Part shown: one piece after another, positions 9,954 to 18,122 of the stretch
How the letters are laid out: each line of letters begins with the position of its first letter
How positions within the stretch are numbered: position 1 is the stretch's first letter
NCBI RefSeq assembly: GCF_021228235.1
Contig: NZ_JAJQRG010000010.1
Location: forward strand, 62,001 to 126,000
DNA length: 64,000 nt
Direction of reading: 5' to 3'
Origin: Pseudophaeobacter flagellatus
Lineage (GTDB): Bacteria; Pseudomonadota; Alphaproteobacteria; Rhodobacterales; Rhodobacteraceae
Translations under genes and position numbers: made by a program
Notes under the pieces: generated by a model
The model's input: only the letters and a program-made list of their open reading frames with translations
Database searches by the model: none
Told to the model about the DNA's origin: nothing

Positions 9954-10241
9954 TTAGCGCGGCTCTGCGCCGATATAGACAAAGACCTTGCTACGGGAGG
10001 TGGCGCCCCGGCGCAGTTCCAGGTTGGAGCTGGCCGTGCCCATGGCGCGAGCCAAGAGCTGGCGCACCGCCTCGGTGGCCTTGCCATTTTCTGGCGCGGC
10101 CGTCACCGTAACCTTGATCAGGCCATCCGCCAGGGTCAGGGCGTTTCTTGCCGCCTTTGGCACCACCTTCACGGCAATCAGCCCATCCCTGACCGCAAGA
10201 TGCGACAGATCCGGCAGGTCTTTCTTCTTTGGCTTTCCCAT
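9954..10241 (-). CDS. DUF167/YggU family protein
   Basis: A 95-residue protein of the UPF0235 family. The core VKVVPKAARNALTLADGLIKVTVTAAPENGKATEAVRQLLA is diagnostic (the K-x-x-P-x-A-x-x-N and PENGKAN-type motifs), followed by the family's R-x-G-x-x-S-x-x-K near the C-terminus. The biochemical role is unknown. The start at 10241 gives MGKPKKKD; another ATG at 10271 would add ten residues. It is monocistronic as far as can be seen. Confidence 0.82.
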   Translation of the reverse strand: MGKPKKKDLPDLSHLAVRDGLIAVKVVPKAARNALTLADGLIKVTVTAAPENGKATEAVRQLLARAMGTASSNLELRRGATSRSKVFVYIGAEPR

Positions 10242-10408
10242 GGTCAAGGGATGCCTGCAAAGACGCGCCATGACCAGATATTTTTTCCTCTCTCCAAGGC
10301 TGCAGTCGCATCCTCTTGGCGGGCTGGGCAGAAACTGCGCTCCCCTCCTCTTGAATTTCCGCCTATAGATGCCGAAATTACGCCCATTGATGTAAAAAGG
10401 CTTTACAT

Positions 10409-10987
10409 ATGACCCAACCCAATGCTCCCGCCCTGCAATTCCTGTTGTCGCGGCGCTCTCGCCCGGCAAAGACACTGATCGCCCCCGCCCCCAGCCGCGC
10501 AGAACTGGCACCGCTGTTGCAGGCTGCGGCCCGTAGCCCCGACCATGGCAAGCTAGAGCCCTGGCGATTTGTGGTGATTGAAAAGGCGGCTATGGCGCGT
10601 CTGGCCGATCTGACCAGCCAGGTCGGCGCCCGTTTGGGCAAATCACCAGAGGACATTGCCAAGGGCCGTAGCCAATTCGAACTGGGCCATCTGGCCGTGG
10701 CGGTGATCGAGGTGCAGAAAGACAGCGCGAAAATTCCAGCGATCGAGCAAAGCTACAGCGCTGGGGCGGTCTGCCTGGCGCTGTTGAATGCAGCTTTGGC
10801 GGCGGGCTGGGGGGCCAATTGGCTGTCAGGTTGGGCCAGCCATGACCGCCAGTTCTGCGAGGAAGGCTTTAACCTCGCCAGAAACGAACGCATCGCCGGG
10901 ATCATCCATATCGCCACCCAGGGCGCCATCCCGCCAGAACGCCCCCGCCCGGATATCGCAGAGCTGACCACCTGGATGTCGTCATGA
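10409..10987 (+). CDS. Nitroreductase family protein
   Basis: A 192-residue flavoprotein of the nitroreductase superfamily, compact like E. coli YdjA. The FMN-binding N-terminal signature (LLSRRSRPAK) and the AARSPDHGKLEPWRFVVI segment are visible. The last part has the typical GWGANWLSGWAS and a short C-terminal PERPRPD tail. It probably uses NAD(P)H to reduce nitro- or quinone-type compounds, but the real substrate is not evident. Its stop overlaps the ATG of the next gene (ATGA at 10984), implying translational coupling to the EI24 membrane protein. Confidence 0.85.
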   Translation: MTQPNAPALQFLLSRRSRPAKTLIAPAPSRAELAPLLQAAARSPDHGKLEPWRFVVIEKAAMARLADLTSQVGARLGKSPEDIAKGRSQFELGHLAVAVIEVQKDSAKIPAIEQSYSAGAVCLALLNAALAAGWGANWLSGWASHDRQFCEEGFNLARNERIAGIIHIATQGAIPPERPRPDIAELTTWMSS

Positions 10988-11676
10988 TCTTGGATGCGTT
11001 TTTCAGAACTCTGGGCCAAATCGGCGACCCACGGTTTCGCCGGGTTCTGTTCCTCGGGGTCGGACTAACACTGGCGCTACTGGTTGGCGCCACCCTCGGG
11101 TTTCTGGGGCTGGTGCAATGGCTGACCGCGTCCAGCGTTAGCCTGCCATTGATTGGACCCGTCACCTGGCTGGATGATGTGTTTTCCATCGGCTCGGTCA
11201 TTTTGATGATGTTTTTATCGGTCTTCCTGATGGTGCCCGTGGCCTCGGCCATTACCTCTTTGTTTCTGGACGAGGTGGCGCAGGCGGTGGAAGACCGCCA
11301 TTTCCCCCACCTGCCAGAGGCCGCAGCTATTCCCATCTGGGAGGCGGTCAAGGACACGATGAATTTTCTAGGAATCCTGATCGGGGCCAATATCCTGGCG
11401 CTGATCCTCTATGTTATGTTCCCACCCGCCGCGCCTTTTATCTTTTGGGCCCTGAACGGTTTCTTGCTGGGGCGGGAATATTTCACCCTGGCCGCCAGCC
11501 GCCGTGTCGGCCCGGTTGAGGCCCGGAAGATGTGCCGCAGGTATCGGGGAACAATTTGGGGAGCTGGCATCCTGATGGCCATGCCGCTGTCGATCCCACT
11601 GGTCAATCTGGTGATCCCGATCCTGGGCGCGGCCACCTTTACCCACCTGTTTCACGCCCTGTGGCGCCAGGGCTGA
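10984..11676 (+). CDS. EI24 domain (CysZ-like) membrane protein
   Basis: A 230-residue inner-membrane protein with about four hydrophobic segments (near residues 22-45, 70-92, 128-150 and 193-215). The FLDEVAQAVEDRHFP and NGFLLGREYFTLAASRR motifs are typical of the EI24/CysZ family. CysZ imports sulfate, yet many alphaproteobacterial members of this domain lack that assignment, so transport of sulfate here is only a guess. It overlaps the nitroreductase gene by 4 bases. Confidence 0.8.
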   Translation: MILDAFFRTLGQIGDPRFRRVLFLGVGLTLALLVGATLGFLGLVQWLTASSVSLPLIGPVTWLDDVFSIGSVILMMFLSVFLMVPVASAITSLFLDEVAQAVEDRHFPHLPEAAAIPIWEAVKDTMNFLGILIGANILALILYVMFPPAAPFIFWALNGFLLGREYFTLAASRRVGPVEARKMCRRYRGTIWGAGILMAMPLSIPLVNLVIPILGAATFTHLFHALWRQG

Positions 11677-11704
11677 AACGCCACCGCGCCAAAGCAAACA
11701 CCCC

Positions 11705-11744
11705 AAAAAATGACCCGGCAGCCACATAGCATGTGGTGCCGGGT
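11705..11744 (-). terminator. Rho-independent terminator of the mce-DUF1467 operon
   Basis: On the minus strand a stem of ACCCGGCA plus CCACAT, with one bulged base, pairs across a 3-base loop (11713-11744). It is followed by a TTTTTT run (11705-11710). It sits between convergent genes and also could slow the plus-strand transcript. Confidence 0.75.
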
Positions 11745-11801
11745 CTGCCGTTTGTCTGGTTACTGGTTTGTCGAATTCCAGCGTTTCCAGTTCATCTTGG
11801 C

Positions 11802-12077
11802 TTAAACAGGATCTGGCAGGCGATCAAACCAGTCAAAATCATTGACGCTGATCGCCCCGGACAAAATGATGCCCGCAATCAGCATCCACAACAGGCAGGA
11901 AACGCCAGTGGTGATCAGCGCCTTCTGTTTGAGATAGTGATTTTCGGGCGCGCCCGCATGGGTGCCCGGTGCGATCACCCCCTTGTCGCCCTGTGTTTCA
12001 ATGCGGATCGGGATGATGACCAGAAAGGTCATGAACCAGATCACCGCGAACAGAACCAAACCGGATGTAATCGCCAT
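11802..12077 (-). CDS. DUF1467 family membrane protein
   Basis: A 91-residue protein with two transmembrane helices (residues about 5-24 and 55-77) separated by a polar loop that carries the HAGAPENHYLKQKA stretch. This is the DUF1467 layout. The function is unknown. In many alphaproteobacteria it follows the methylmalonyl-CoA epimerase gene, as it does here (57 bases downstream), so the pair is a conserved operon rather than chance. It ends before a strong terminator. Confidence 0.82.
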   Translation of the reverse strand: MAITSGLVLFAVIWFMTFLVIIPIRIETQGDKGVIAPGTHAGAPENHYLKQKALITTGVSCLLWMLIAGIILSGAISVNDFDWFDRLPDPV

Positions 12078-12133
12078 TGTGCATCTTCCTTGCGTGCATG
12101 CTGCCCCTCAGTCAGAGCAGAACCTACCTAATG

Positions 12134-12538
12134 TCAAACCTGTTCAAGTTCTACCAGGCAGCCATTGAAATCTTTGGGGTGCAGGAACAAAACCGGCTTG
12201 CCATGGGCGCCGATCTTCGGCTCTCCGCCGCCCAGCACCCGTGCGCCTTCGGCCAGAAGGTGATCGCGCGCGGCCAGGATATCGTCGACTTCATAGCAGA
12301 TGTGATGAATGCCCCCAGCCGGATTCTTTTCCAGAAAGCCGCTGATAGGAGAGTTTTCGCCCAGCGGATACAGAAGTTCGATCTTGGTGTTTGGCAGTTC
12401 GATAAAGACCACCGTCACCCTGTGATCGGGTTCGTCCTGTGGCGCGCCGACCTTGGCGCCAAGCGTGCTGCGATACTGCGCCGATGCGGCCTCTAGGTCG
12501 GGAACGGCAATGGCGACGTGATTCAGGCGTCCAATCAT
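12134..12538 (-). CDS. mce: Methylmalonyl-CoA epimerase
   Basis: A 134-residue vicinal-oxygen-chelate fold enzyme that interconverts the (S)- and (R)-methylmalonyl-CoA epimers between propionyl-CoA carboxylase and methylmalonyl-CoA mutase. The N-terminal LNHVAIAVPDLEAA, the central KIELLYPLGE and the GIHHICYEVDDI and HPKDFNGCLVELEQ motifs supply the metal ligands (His near 7, Glu, His, Glu). The start at 12538 has AAGGAG about 9 bases upstream; an in-frame ATG at 12646 is not supported. In this group it serves propionate and ethylmalonyl-CoA-pathway metabolism. Confidence 0.93.
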   Translation of the reverse strand: MIGRLNHVAIAVPDLEAASAQYRSTLGAKVGAPQDEPDHRVTVVFIELPNTKIELLYPLGENSPISGFLEKNPAGGIHHICYEVDDILAARDHLLAEGARVLGGGEPKIGAHGKPVLFLHPKDFNGCLVELEQV

Positions 12539-12779
12539 GATCTGGCTTCTCCTTGGCGATGCTTTTCTGCTGCCATATGCACAAGTGCCGCCAGCCTGTG
12601 CAAGTGCGCCAATGCGCCCAGGTTGCCATATCACGCAGGGTTCCACCGCACCTGTGTACCATCCCTGCCCGCCAAACTACGCCCTGCCCCGCTCTCTGCG
12701 CCATGGCCGGGCACTGTTAACTTTGAATTAGCCTAAAATTTATAGCGTAAGCCTGTGTCTCGCGGAAGGAGTATGAGTA

Positions 12780-13499
12780 ATGGACGATTCGGAACTGTTT
12801 GCTGCCGCCCAAAGATTGCCGAATGCCCGCCGCCCATTGTTGGGGTTGACCATTCTGGTTGTTGAAGACAGTCGCTATGCCTGCGAGGCACTGCGATTGC
12901 TCTGCCTGCGCAGTGGTGCCCGTATTCGACGTGCCGATTGTCTGAAATCTGCCCGCCGTCACCTACAGGTCTACCGCCCTTCAGTGGTGATCACAGATGT
13001 TGGCCTGCCAGATGGCTCTGGCCTGGATCTCATCAAAGAAATGGACGCAGCGCGCCCAAGGGTGCGGGTTGTCCTCGCCATTTCCGGCGATGAAGGCGTC
13101 GAAGAGGCCACGCTCAAGGCTGGTGCCGATGGCTTCATCGCCAAGCCGATCACCTCGCTCGCGAACTTTCAAAATGCCATTCTATCGCGCCTTCCCTCTG
13201 ACCACCAACCAAGCGGTCCACGTCAGGTCAGCGATGAAACCATAGAGCCAGATCCCCTTGCATTTATGGATGACATGGCCCATGCGGCGGACCTGTTGAC
13301 CCACAGGAACGAAGAAAAAACACTGGATTATCTGGCACAGTTTATCGGCGGCGTTGCCCGCAGCGCTGGCGATGCCCCCTTGGCCAAGGCCGCAGAAGAC
13401 TTGGCTCGCGCCCGGTCGGAAGGCCGCCCTGGTGCCGGCGATGCCGCGCTGATGGCCGGACTGGTGCAGAAACGACTGGAACAAAAGATCGCCATCTAA
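12780..13499 (+). CDS. Response regulator with receiver domain and helical C-terminal region
   Basis: A 239-residue two-component protein. Residues about 24-140 form a CheY-like receiver: acidic pair Glu29/Asp30, phospho-acceptor Asp73 in ITDVGLPDGS, Ser102 and Lys122. The remaining 100 residues are Ala-rich and helical, and show no helix-turn-helix or enzyme motif. No sensor kinase is nearby, so it is an orphan. AAGGAG lies 8 bases before the ATG. A small membrane ORF starts 2 bases after its stop, and a transposon sits 210 bases downstream. Output is unknown; protein-protein signalling is the simplest guess. Confidence 0.82.
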   Translation: MDDSELFAAAQRLPNARRPLLGLTILVVEDSRYACEALRLLCLRSGARIRRADCLKSARRHLQVYRPSVVITDVGLPDGSGLDLIKEMDAARPRVRVVLAISGDEGVEEATLKAGADGFIAKPITSLANFQNAILSRLPSDHQPSGPRQVSDETIEPDPLAFMDDMAHAADLLTHRNEEKTLDYLAQFIGGVARSAGDAPLAKAAEDLARARSEGRPGAGDAALMAGLVQKRLEQKIAI

Positions 13500-13501
13500 T
13501 A

Positions 13502-13648
13502 ATGCTGGAAATTCTTGTCATTAGCCTGGCAACCCTTGCAATTATTTTCTACCTGCAAGCGCGACATTCTGCCCGGGCCATCCGCCGAAACCGTGCTCGG
13601 GCAACCGATAGCGTACAATCCTTGTTGATCCACCCCACGAAACGCTAG
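13502..13648 (+). CDS. Possible small membrane protein, 48 aa
   Basis: A short open frame beginning 2 bases after the response regulator stop. It encodes an N-terminal hydrophobic segment (residues about 2-18, MLEILVISLATLAIIFYL) followed by a very basic tail (RHSARAIRRNRARA). That is the pattern of a single-pass small membrane protein with a cytoplasmic positive tail. Tight spacing suggests co-translation with the regulator. There is no known homologue I can name, so it may also be chance. Confidence 0.4.
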   Translation: MLEILVISLATLAIIFYLQARHSARAIRRNRARATDSVQSLLIHPTKR

Positions 13649-13712
13649 AACATATGGCGCAACACCGGGGACCAGTTTTGCGCATCTGAAACATGCGACA
13701 CCACATAAAGCA

Positions 13713-13738
13713 ATGCCGTGTCCACAAACCGTTTTGGG
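13713..13738 (+). repeat. Left terminal inverted repeat of the insertion sequence
   Basis: Pairs with 15291-15316 on the opposite strand, 23 of 26 bases identical; the outer 16 bases are perfect. The differences are at repeat positions 17, 21 and 26. Confidence 0.88.
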
Positions 13739-13963
13739 TTAAATAGCTCTGGGAACACGATGGCTTGCCAATCGGGCCCCTACACATGGTGATGCAGCTC
13801 GGTGAAACACTCCTTGCGGGTAAGACACCATGTCCCACAACGGCACGCGAGGAAACATTCCGGAGATCGGCTTCACGGACAAGTTTACCGTTGACGCAGA
13901 CCTAAAAAATGAGAACGATTAAAGAACATTATCACCGATCGTAGATCCTACTGGAGACCCGAA

Positions 13964-14146
13964 ATGCTGAAATACATTTACCCTGACGGATCACACTGCT
14001 ACCGGGCAATACATACTGCTCATGCGGTTTTTCGGGATTCAGGCGGTAAGTTGATCGCCAGAGCCGAGAAGGCCGACCGCTCGGGTATGTATGAGTTTGA
14101 GATAAAGGGTTTTGAGATTCTTGGACCAGGAACATTCTACGACTGA
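13964..14146 (+). CDS. Possible passenger gene of the insertion sequence, 60 aa
   Basis: A 60-residue frame with GGAG 7 bases before its ATG, located inside the insertion sequence on the strand opposite the transposase. The protein (starts MLKYIYPDG, ends GPGTFYD) looks soluble and beta-rich, with no signal peptide, zinc motif or toxin signature I recognise. IS1595-group elements are known to carry passenger genes, so a cargo role is plausible. Its base composition is more AT-rich than the surrounding chromosome. No function is assigned. Confidence 0.4.
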   Translation: MLKYIYPDGSHCYRAIHTAHAVFRDSGGKLIARAEKADRSGMYEFEIKGFEILGPGTFYD

Positions 14147-14241
14147 AGAGGGAACAAAGCGATCATTTAGCGTAAAACCCTGGCATCACTCACCTGCACT
14201 ACGAAATGACGGTCTGGCCTGGTATCGCTTTTTGCGCACTC

Positions 14242-15237
14242 TCATATTGTTCGAAAAACCTCAACTGGATCACGCTTCAATGACCGCGCAATGAACCAGC
14301 AAATATAGCCTTCGAGATACTTGCTGGCGGGGCCGCGGAAAGGCCGAATAAAAGTCTTGTAGAGTTGGTGGAGCGAGTTTGTATTCTGGATGTGGTAAGC
14401 TGACGAGTTGCCGGTCGATACCTGTTTCGGTTTGATTTCAACGTGAGTGATCTGCCTGCTCGAAGTGAAGCTTTTGTAGCCTGAAAGGCCGTCAGAGCAC
14501 AGGACGGCATCTGAGGCCACGAATGGCGCAAGCGCGGCCTCAATCGTTGTGTCGGTTCGGTTTGGAATGCGTTCGGCCCGACGGGCGCCGTTCCGATCTA
14601 CCAGCGTCAGAATGGGCAGCTGCCAGCGCGACAGCCCTCGCATCATGGGAATACCCTTCTTGCCATACTCATACCAGCGCAGTCGCGGCGGCGCAGGGTG
14701 GCTTGCAGGATTGCGCAGATGCTTGACCCATTCACGCGATCCCTTTCGCGACTCCCGCTGAAAGGTTTCATCTACCTCGACGATACCTGCGAAGACTTCA
14801 GAAGATGATCCAGATAATCCATCGAGAATGATCATGCGCCAGCGCCAGATGGTGTATTTATTCACGCCCAAGGCATCGGCGAGGCGTCGAACCGGCGAAG
14901 GCGGTGCATCTCCCATCATGTCACGGAGAACTTCCAGGAAAAGATCAGGGCGGTGAATATAGCGAATGATCGAGGTTGTTCGCCCCGAGTAGGTTTTGAG
15001 GCAGCCAGAGCAGCGATATCGCTGGACCTTCGTTTTCGTTGTGCCCCATTTCTGGCGCCCCTCGCAGTCGCAAAACGGGCACTTGTGTTCTTGCTCTGTT
15101 CGTGTTTCGATTTCGGCAAGCGCTTCGGATCTCCTGCGAACCTCCTGAAAGGCGGTCCCAGCTACCGCTATTTGTGCAGGACTCAGGTGAGAAATTCGGT
15201 CCAGGAACCGGCGAAAATCGTGGTTTCTCATAGGCAT
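14242..15237 (-). CDS. IS1595 family transposase
   Basis: A 331-residue transposase that would cut and join the element's ends. It has an N-terminal zinc ribbon (Cys53, Cys56, Cys76, Cys79) and a helix-turn-helix-like stretch (VRRLADALGVNKYTIWRW, residues about 117-134). An ISXO2-like DDE core follows, with Asp156 in VEVDETFQ and Asp249 in LCSDG. The third acidic position appears replaced by Asn (HIQNTNSLH), as in the DDN branch of this family. The frame is intact. The family name rests on motif memory. Confidence 0.85.
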   Translation of the reverse strand: MPMRNHDFRRFLDRISHLSPAQIAVAGTAFQEVRRRSEALAEIETRTEQEHKCPFCDCEGRQKWGTTKTKVQRYRCSGCLKTYSGRTTSIIRYIHRPDLFLEVLRDMMGDAPPSPVRRLADALGVNKYTIWRWRMIILDGLSGSSSEVFAGIVEVDETFQRESRKGSREWVKHLRNPASHPAPPRLRWYEYGKKGIPMMRGLSRWQLPILTLVDRNGARRAERIPNRTDTTIEAALAPFVASDAVLCSDGLSGYKSFTSSRQITHVEIKPKQVSTGNSSAYHIQNTNSLHQLYKTFIRPFRGPASKYLEGYICWFIARSLKRDPVEVFRTI

Positions 15238-15290
15238 CTCCGCAATGGTTTACGGAGGGATATTGGCCGAATGTGAAAACACGAAGGCTA

Positions 15291-15316
15291 ACCAACACGA
15301 TTTGTGGACACGGCAT
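15291..15316 (-). repeat. Right terminal inverted repeat of the insertion sequence
   Basis: Reverse complement of the left end with three mismatches. It lies 54 bases upstream of the transposase start, so transposase binding here could also repress its own promoter. Confidence 0.88.
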
Positions 15317-15453
15317 AAAGCAAAGCCAGTCATGTGAATGCACATGAAGACCACAGGCTGTAGCCTCGACTCCTCTCCTTAGGCTGCTGTCTTGTGCCGT
15401 CGCCGCTGGCGGGCTGCCTGACCAGCAGGGGACTGGATACTAAACCCCCGATT

Positions 15454-16698
15454 TTACCGAAGAAACCCGGGGTCCTGCCCCATTTTCAGCCCCGGAAACA
15501 CTGTGGTTTCCAGATCCCTCTGGCCTGTCGCTGTCAGCCCTCGCATGATCCAGGCTGTGGCCTCGCGCACATCGCCCGTGGGCATCAGATCGCGGCGATT
15601 ATACAGCGCCGCTTCATCCAGCCCTGGCCAGCGCCCATAGACTCGCCCCCCCCGGATTGCCCCCCCGGCAAGAAGCATCGCACCACCGGTGCCATGATCG
15701 GTGCCCCCGGTGCCGTTCTCGCGGACTGTGCGGCCAAATTCTGTCATGGCAACTACTGCGGTTTTGTCCCAAACAGTTGCGCCGACCTCTTGTTTTAGCG
15801 TCAAGATGCAATCGCTCAGCCGTGTCAGGGCAGGTTTCAGTGTTGCGTTCTGGCGGTTGTGCGTGTCCCAGCCATTCAGCGAAAAAGACGCAATCCGGGT
15901 GTCCCCGCGCAGCTGTTCCGCCGCAAAGCTGGCCAGCTTCACATGCGGCTTGCCGGGTGCCGGGCGTGGCATCTCCATAACGCCTGCCCCCATATCTGAC
16001 ATCATGTCGGCCGCTTCCTCTCCAACTACGGGCGCCGCCGCTGCCCCATCGCGTGACAGGGCCAGCGCTTCGGCCAAGGCCGCCGAAAACAGCGGATCTT
16101 GCTGCATCATCAGCCTTGCCAGTTGCTCAGCCTGCGGGCTGAGCGCCAGATCAGCATCCGGCGACCAGTCCGACACCGGCGCGGCCCCCTGCAAGAGCCG
16201 CAGATCGCCATTGCCAATCGCAAAGGCGGTGCGTGCCACCACCCCGGTTTGCACCTGCAACAGCCGGTTCAGCCAGCCATCGCGGCGCTCGCCCAGCCCA
16301 ATAGTGCCGGCCTCAAGCAGATCCTGCCCGTCAAAGTGGCTGCGCCGATCGCGGTAAGGGGTGGAGACCGCCTGCACAAAGCCCAACTCTTGCTGCTGCC
16401 ACAGGGGCATCAGCGGGGCCAGCGCCGGGTGCATCGCAAAAAAACCATCAAGATCAAGCCCGCCCGCCGCATCCATGCTCTTGGCCTGCAACAAGCCGGG
16501 GCGCAGCCCGGCAAAGCCGGGATCGCCGTAGGGCCGGAGCACATCCAGCCCATCCATGCCGCCGCGCAGGATGATCACCACCAGACGCCGATCCCAGGGC
16601 GCGGCGGCAAAGCTTACCGGGGTGATCAGCGGGCTGGCTGCCAATGAACAGCCCAACAGGCCACTACGGGCAAGAAATTTACGACGTGAGAGCGTCAT
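15454..16698 (-). CDS. DUF1501 domain protein, Tat-exported
   Basis: A 414-residue protein that starts with a twin-arginine signal (SRRKFLARSG then a hydrophobic run ending AAA), so it should be exported folded. The rest matches the DUF1501 family, a relative of the alkaline-phosphatase/sulfatase fold: RRLVVIILRGGMDGLD near residue 37, SHFDGQDLLEAG, and GWDTHNRQ plus EFGRTVRENGTGGTDHGTGG late, where metal ligands are expected. The enzymatic activity of the family is not established. It follows a DUF1800 gene by 38 bases, and the two are almost always paired. Confidence 0.88.
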   Translation of the reverse strand: MTLSRRKFLARSGLLGCSLAASPLITPVSFAAAPWDRRLVVIILRGGMDGLDVLRPYGDPGFAGLRPGLLQAKSMDAAGGLDLDGFFAMHPALAPLMPLWQQQELGFVQAVSTPYRDRRSHFDGQDLLEAGTIGLGERRDGWLNRLLQVQTGVVARTAFAIGNGDLRLLQGAAPVSDWSPDADLALSPQAEQLARLMMQQDPLFSAALAEALALSRDGAAAAPVVGEEAADMMSDMGAGVMEMPRPAPGKPHVKLASFAAEQLRGDTRIASFSLNGWDTHNRQNATLKPALTRLSDCILTLKQEVGATVWDKTAVVAMTEFGRTVRENGTGGTDHGTGGAMLLAGGAIRGGRVYGRWPGLDEAALYNRRDLMPTGDVREATAWIMRGLTATGQRDLETTVFPGLKMGQDPGFLR

Positions 16699-16736
16699 CT
16701 ACGATCTCCCTTTTGTGGCACCGGCCCCGTTTGGGC

Positions 16737-18122
16737 CTAGCGCCGTTGAAAACCTGGTGCACAGAGCACCAGACCAATGGCCTCGGCCCGGGTTTCGGCC
16801 GCCGATGCGACAAATCGCACCTGCGCATCAGCCCGCGCGCCCAGGCTTTGGCGGGCAAAGGTCTCTGGGTCAGGAAGGCTATCGAGCAGGCGGCTGGGGG
16901 CAGACATGGACCAGCGCATCCGCGCTGACAGACCCTGTGGGGTGATCCAAGCCTCATCTGCCTCATCCCAGCCATCCGGCCCGCTAGGTGCCTGCCAGTT
17001 CTGCCCCATGAGCTTCAGCGGCGCAAGAAAGCTCTGCCGGATGCGCTTGCCGCTTAGCCCTGCCAGCGCTTCGGGTGTCAGCGCCAGGGCGCGGCAACTG
17101 GAGGCGATGAAATCAAAGGGGGGTTTTACATTCTGCAGCCCCGGTTCCCAGGCCAGCGGATGGGTCAACAACCGTTCATACAGCGCGCCGAGATGACCGC
17201 CGCTGTTGCGGTAGGTGGCGGCGAGATCCGCCACCAGGGCCGGATCCGGGGCGTCGCGGGTGAAATGCACTGCCAGCTTCCAGGCAATGTGATCGGCGGT
17301 GGCGGGGTGGCGGGCCAGATCGCGCAGCCCCTGCAACACCGGCTTCAGCCCTGCGGTGTCGCCACCATAGCTCTGGCCCAGCACCTGCTCTGCGCCGGGT
17401 TCGGCCAGGGCCTTACGAAAAACAAAACCGGATTTGACACGATAGCTGAGCCCGGTGAACAGTTCCGCCAGCTGCCTCACATCCGCCTGACTATAGGGAC
17501 CATTCACCCCCAGAGTGTGTAGCTCCAGCACCTCGCGCGCCAGGTTTTCATTCAATCCGCCACGCCCCCCCTGACGCCGCGACGCCGGGCTTTGCCCCCC
17601 CCGAGAGCGGGTCTGATCAAGGTAGTGCAACATCAAGGGGCTGGTGACGGCGGCAATGAGAAGATCTTCAAACCTGCCGGTAATATGAGGGCGAATTGCG
17701 CTTTCGACATAGCCATACCCCAGGGGCCGCATCGCCTGGCCTTTCCCCTGGGCCGTGAAATGATCTGCCCAGAACAGCGTCAGACGTTCACGCAGGCCAT
17801 CCTGGGTGGTGATCTGGCGCAACAACAACTGGCGAAACCAGTGATCGCGCTGCCGCAAATGGCGGCGGCGATAGCGGCGAAAGGCCTCTTGGCTTTGCTC
17901 GCCCTCGGGCGTGCCCTGGCTGCGCCGGGCCGCTTTGCGCATCTGGCGAAACCCCTGCACAGCCGCCAGGCCCGCTGCGGCGTCCGCTATGGGAAAGTGC
18001 TGCGCCGCCAGATCCGGCCCCTGCAACTGCGACAGCATCTGCTCTGCCGAGCTTGGTGCAGGAATCCCTGGCGACAAGCCGCAGCCAAAGCGGATCGCTG
18101 CAAGTTCGGGATCATAGGACAT
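16737..18122 (-). CDS. DUF1800 domain protein
   Basis: A 461-residue helical protein of the DUF1800 family, usually encoded directly before a DUF1501 gene as here. Typical marks are AAIRFGCGLSPG at the N-terminus, LTLFWADHFT near the middle, and ENLAREVLELHTLGVNGPYSQADVRQLAELFTG, where the L-x-R-E-x-x-E-L-x-T-x-G motif is diagnostic. No clear signal peptide is present, unlike its partner. The joint function is not known; secretion and polymer or surface roles have been suggested for similar pairs. The start at 18122 has a weak GAGAG site; a frame extending to 18290 is unlikely. Confidence 0.88.
   Translation of the reverse strand: MSYDPELAAIRFGCGLSPGIPAPSSAEQMLSQLQGPDLAAQHFPIADAAAGLAAVQGFRQMRKAARRSQGTPEGEQSQEAFRRYRRRHLRQRDHWFRQLLLRQITTQDGLRERLTLFWADHFTAQGKGQAMRPLGYGYVESAIRPHITGRFEDLLIAAVTSPLMLHYLDQTRSRGGQSPASRRQGGRGGLNENLAREVLELHTLGVNGPYSQADVRQLAELFTGLSYRVKSGFVFRKALAEPGAEQVLGQSYGGDTAGLKPVLQGLRDLARHPATADHIAWKLAVHFTRDAPDPALVADLAATYRNSGGHLGALYERLLTHPLAWEPGLQNVKPPFDFIASSCRALALTPEALAGLSGKRIRQSFLAPLKLMGQNWQAPSGPDGWDEADEAWITPQGLSARMRWSMSAPSRLLDSLPDPETFARQSLGARADAQVRFVASAAETRAEAIGLVLCAPGFQRR

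Larger units (their letters stand above)
13713..15316. mobile_element. Complete IS1595-like insertion sequence, 1604 bp
   Basis: Both ends carry a 26-bp inverted repeat with 23 matches, beginning ATGCCGTGTCCACAAA. The element is flanked by the direct repeat AAAGCA (13707-13712 and 15317-15322), which becomes an 8-bp ATAAAGCA repeat if the terminal AT of one end is counted as target. It contains one transposase on the minus strand (14242-15237) and about 500 bp of extra sequence on the other side with a small ORF. Intact frame and ends suggest recent or current mobility. It lies between an orphan response regulator and the DUF1501 gene and does not visibly break a gene. Confidence 0.85.

Noticed and set aside
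13786-13905. 39-codon frame and neighbouring 30-codon frame inside the insertion sequence
   Set aside because: No ribosome sites and no continuity with a longer protein; probably non-coding part of the element.
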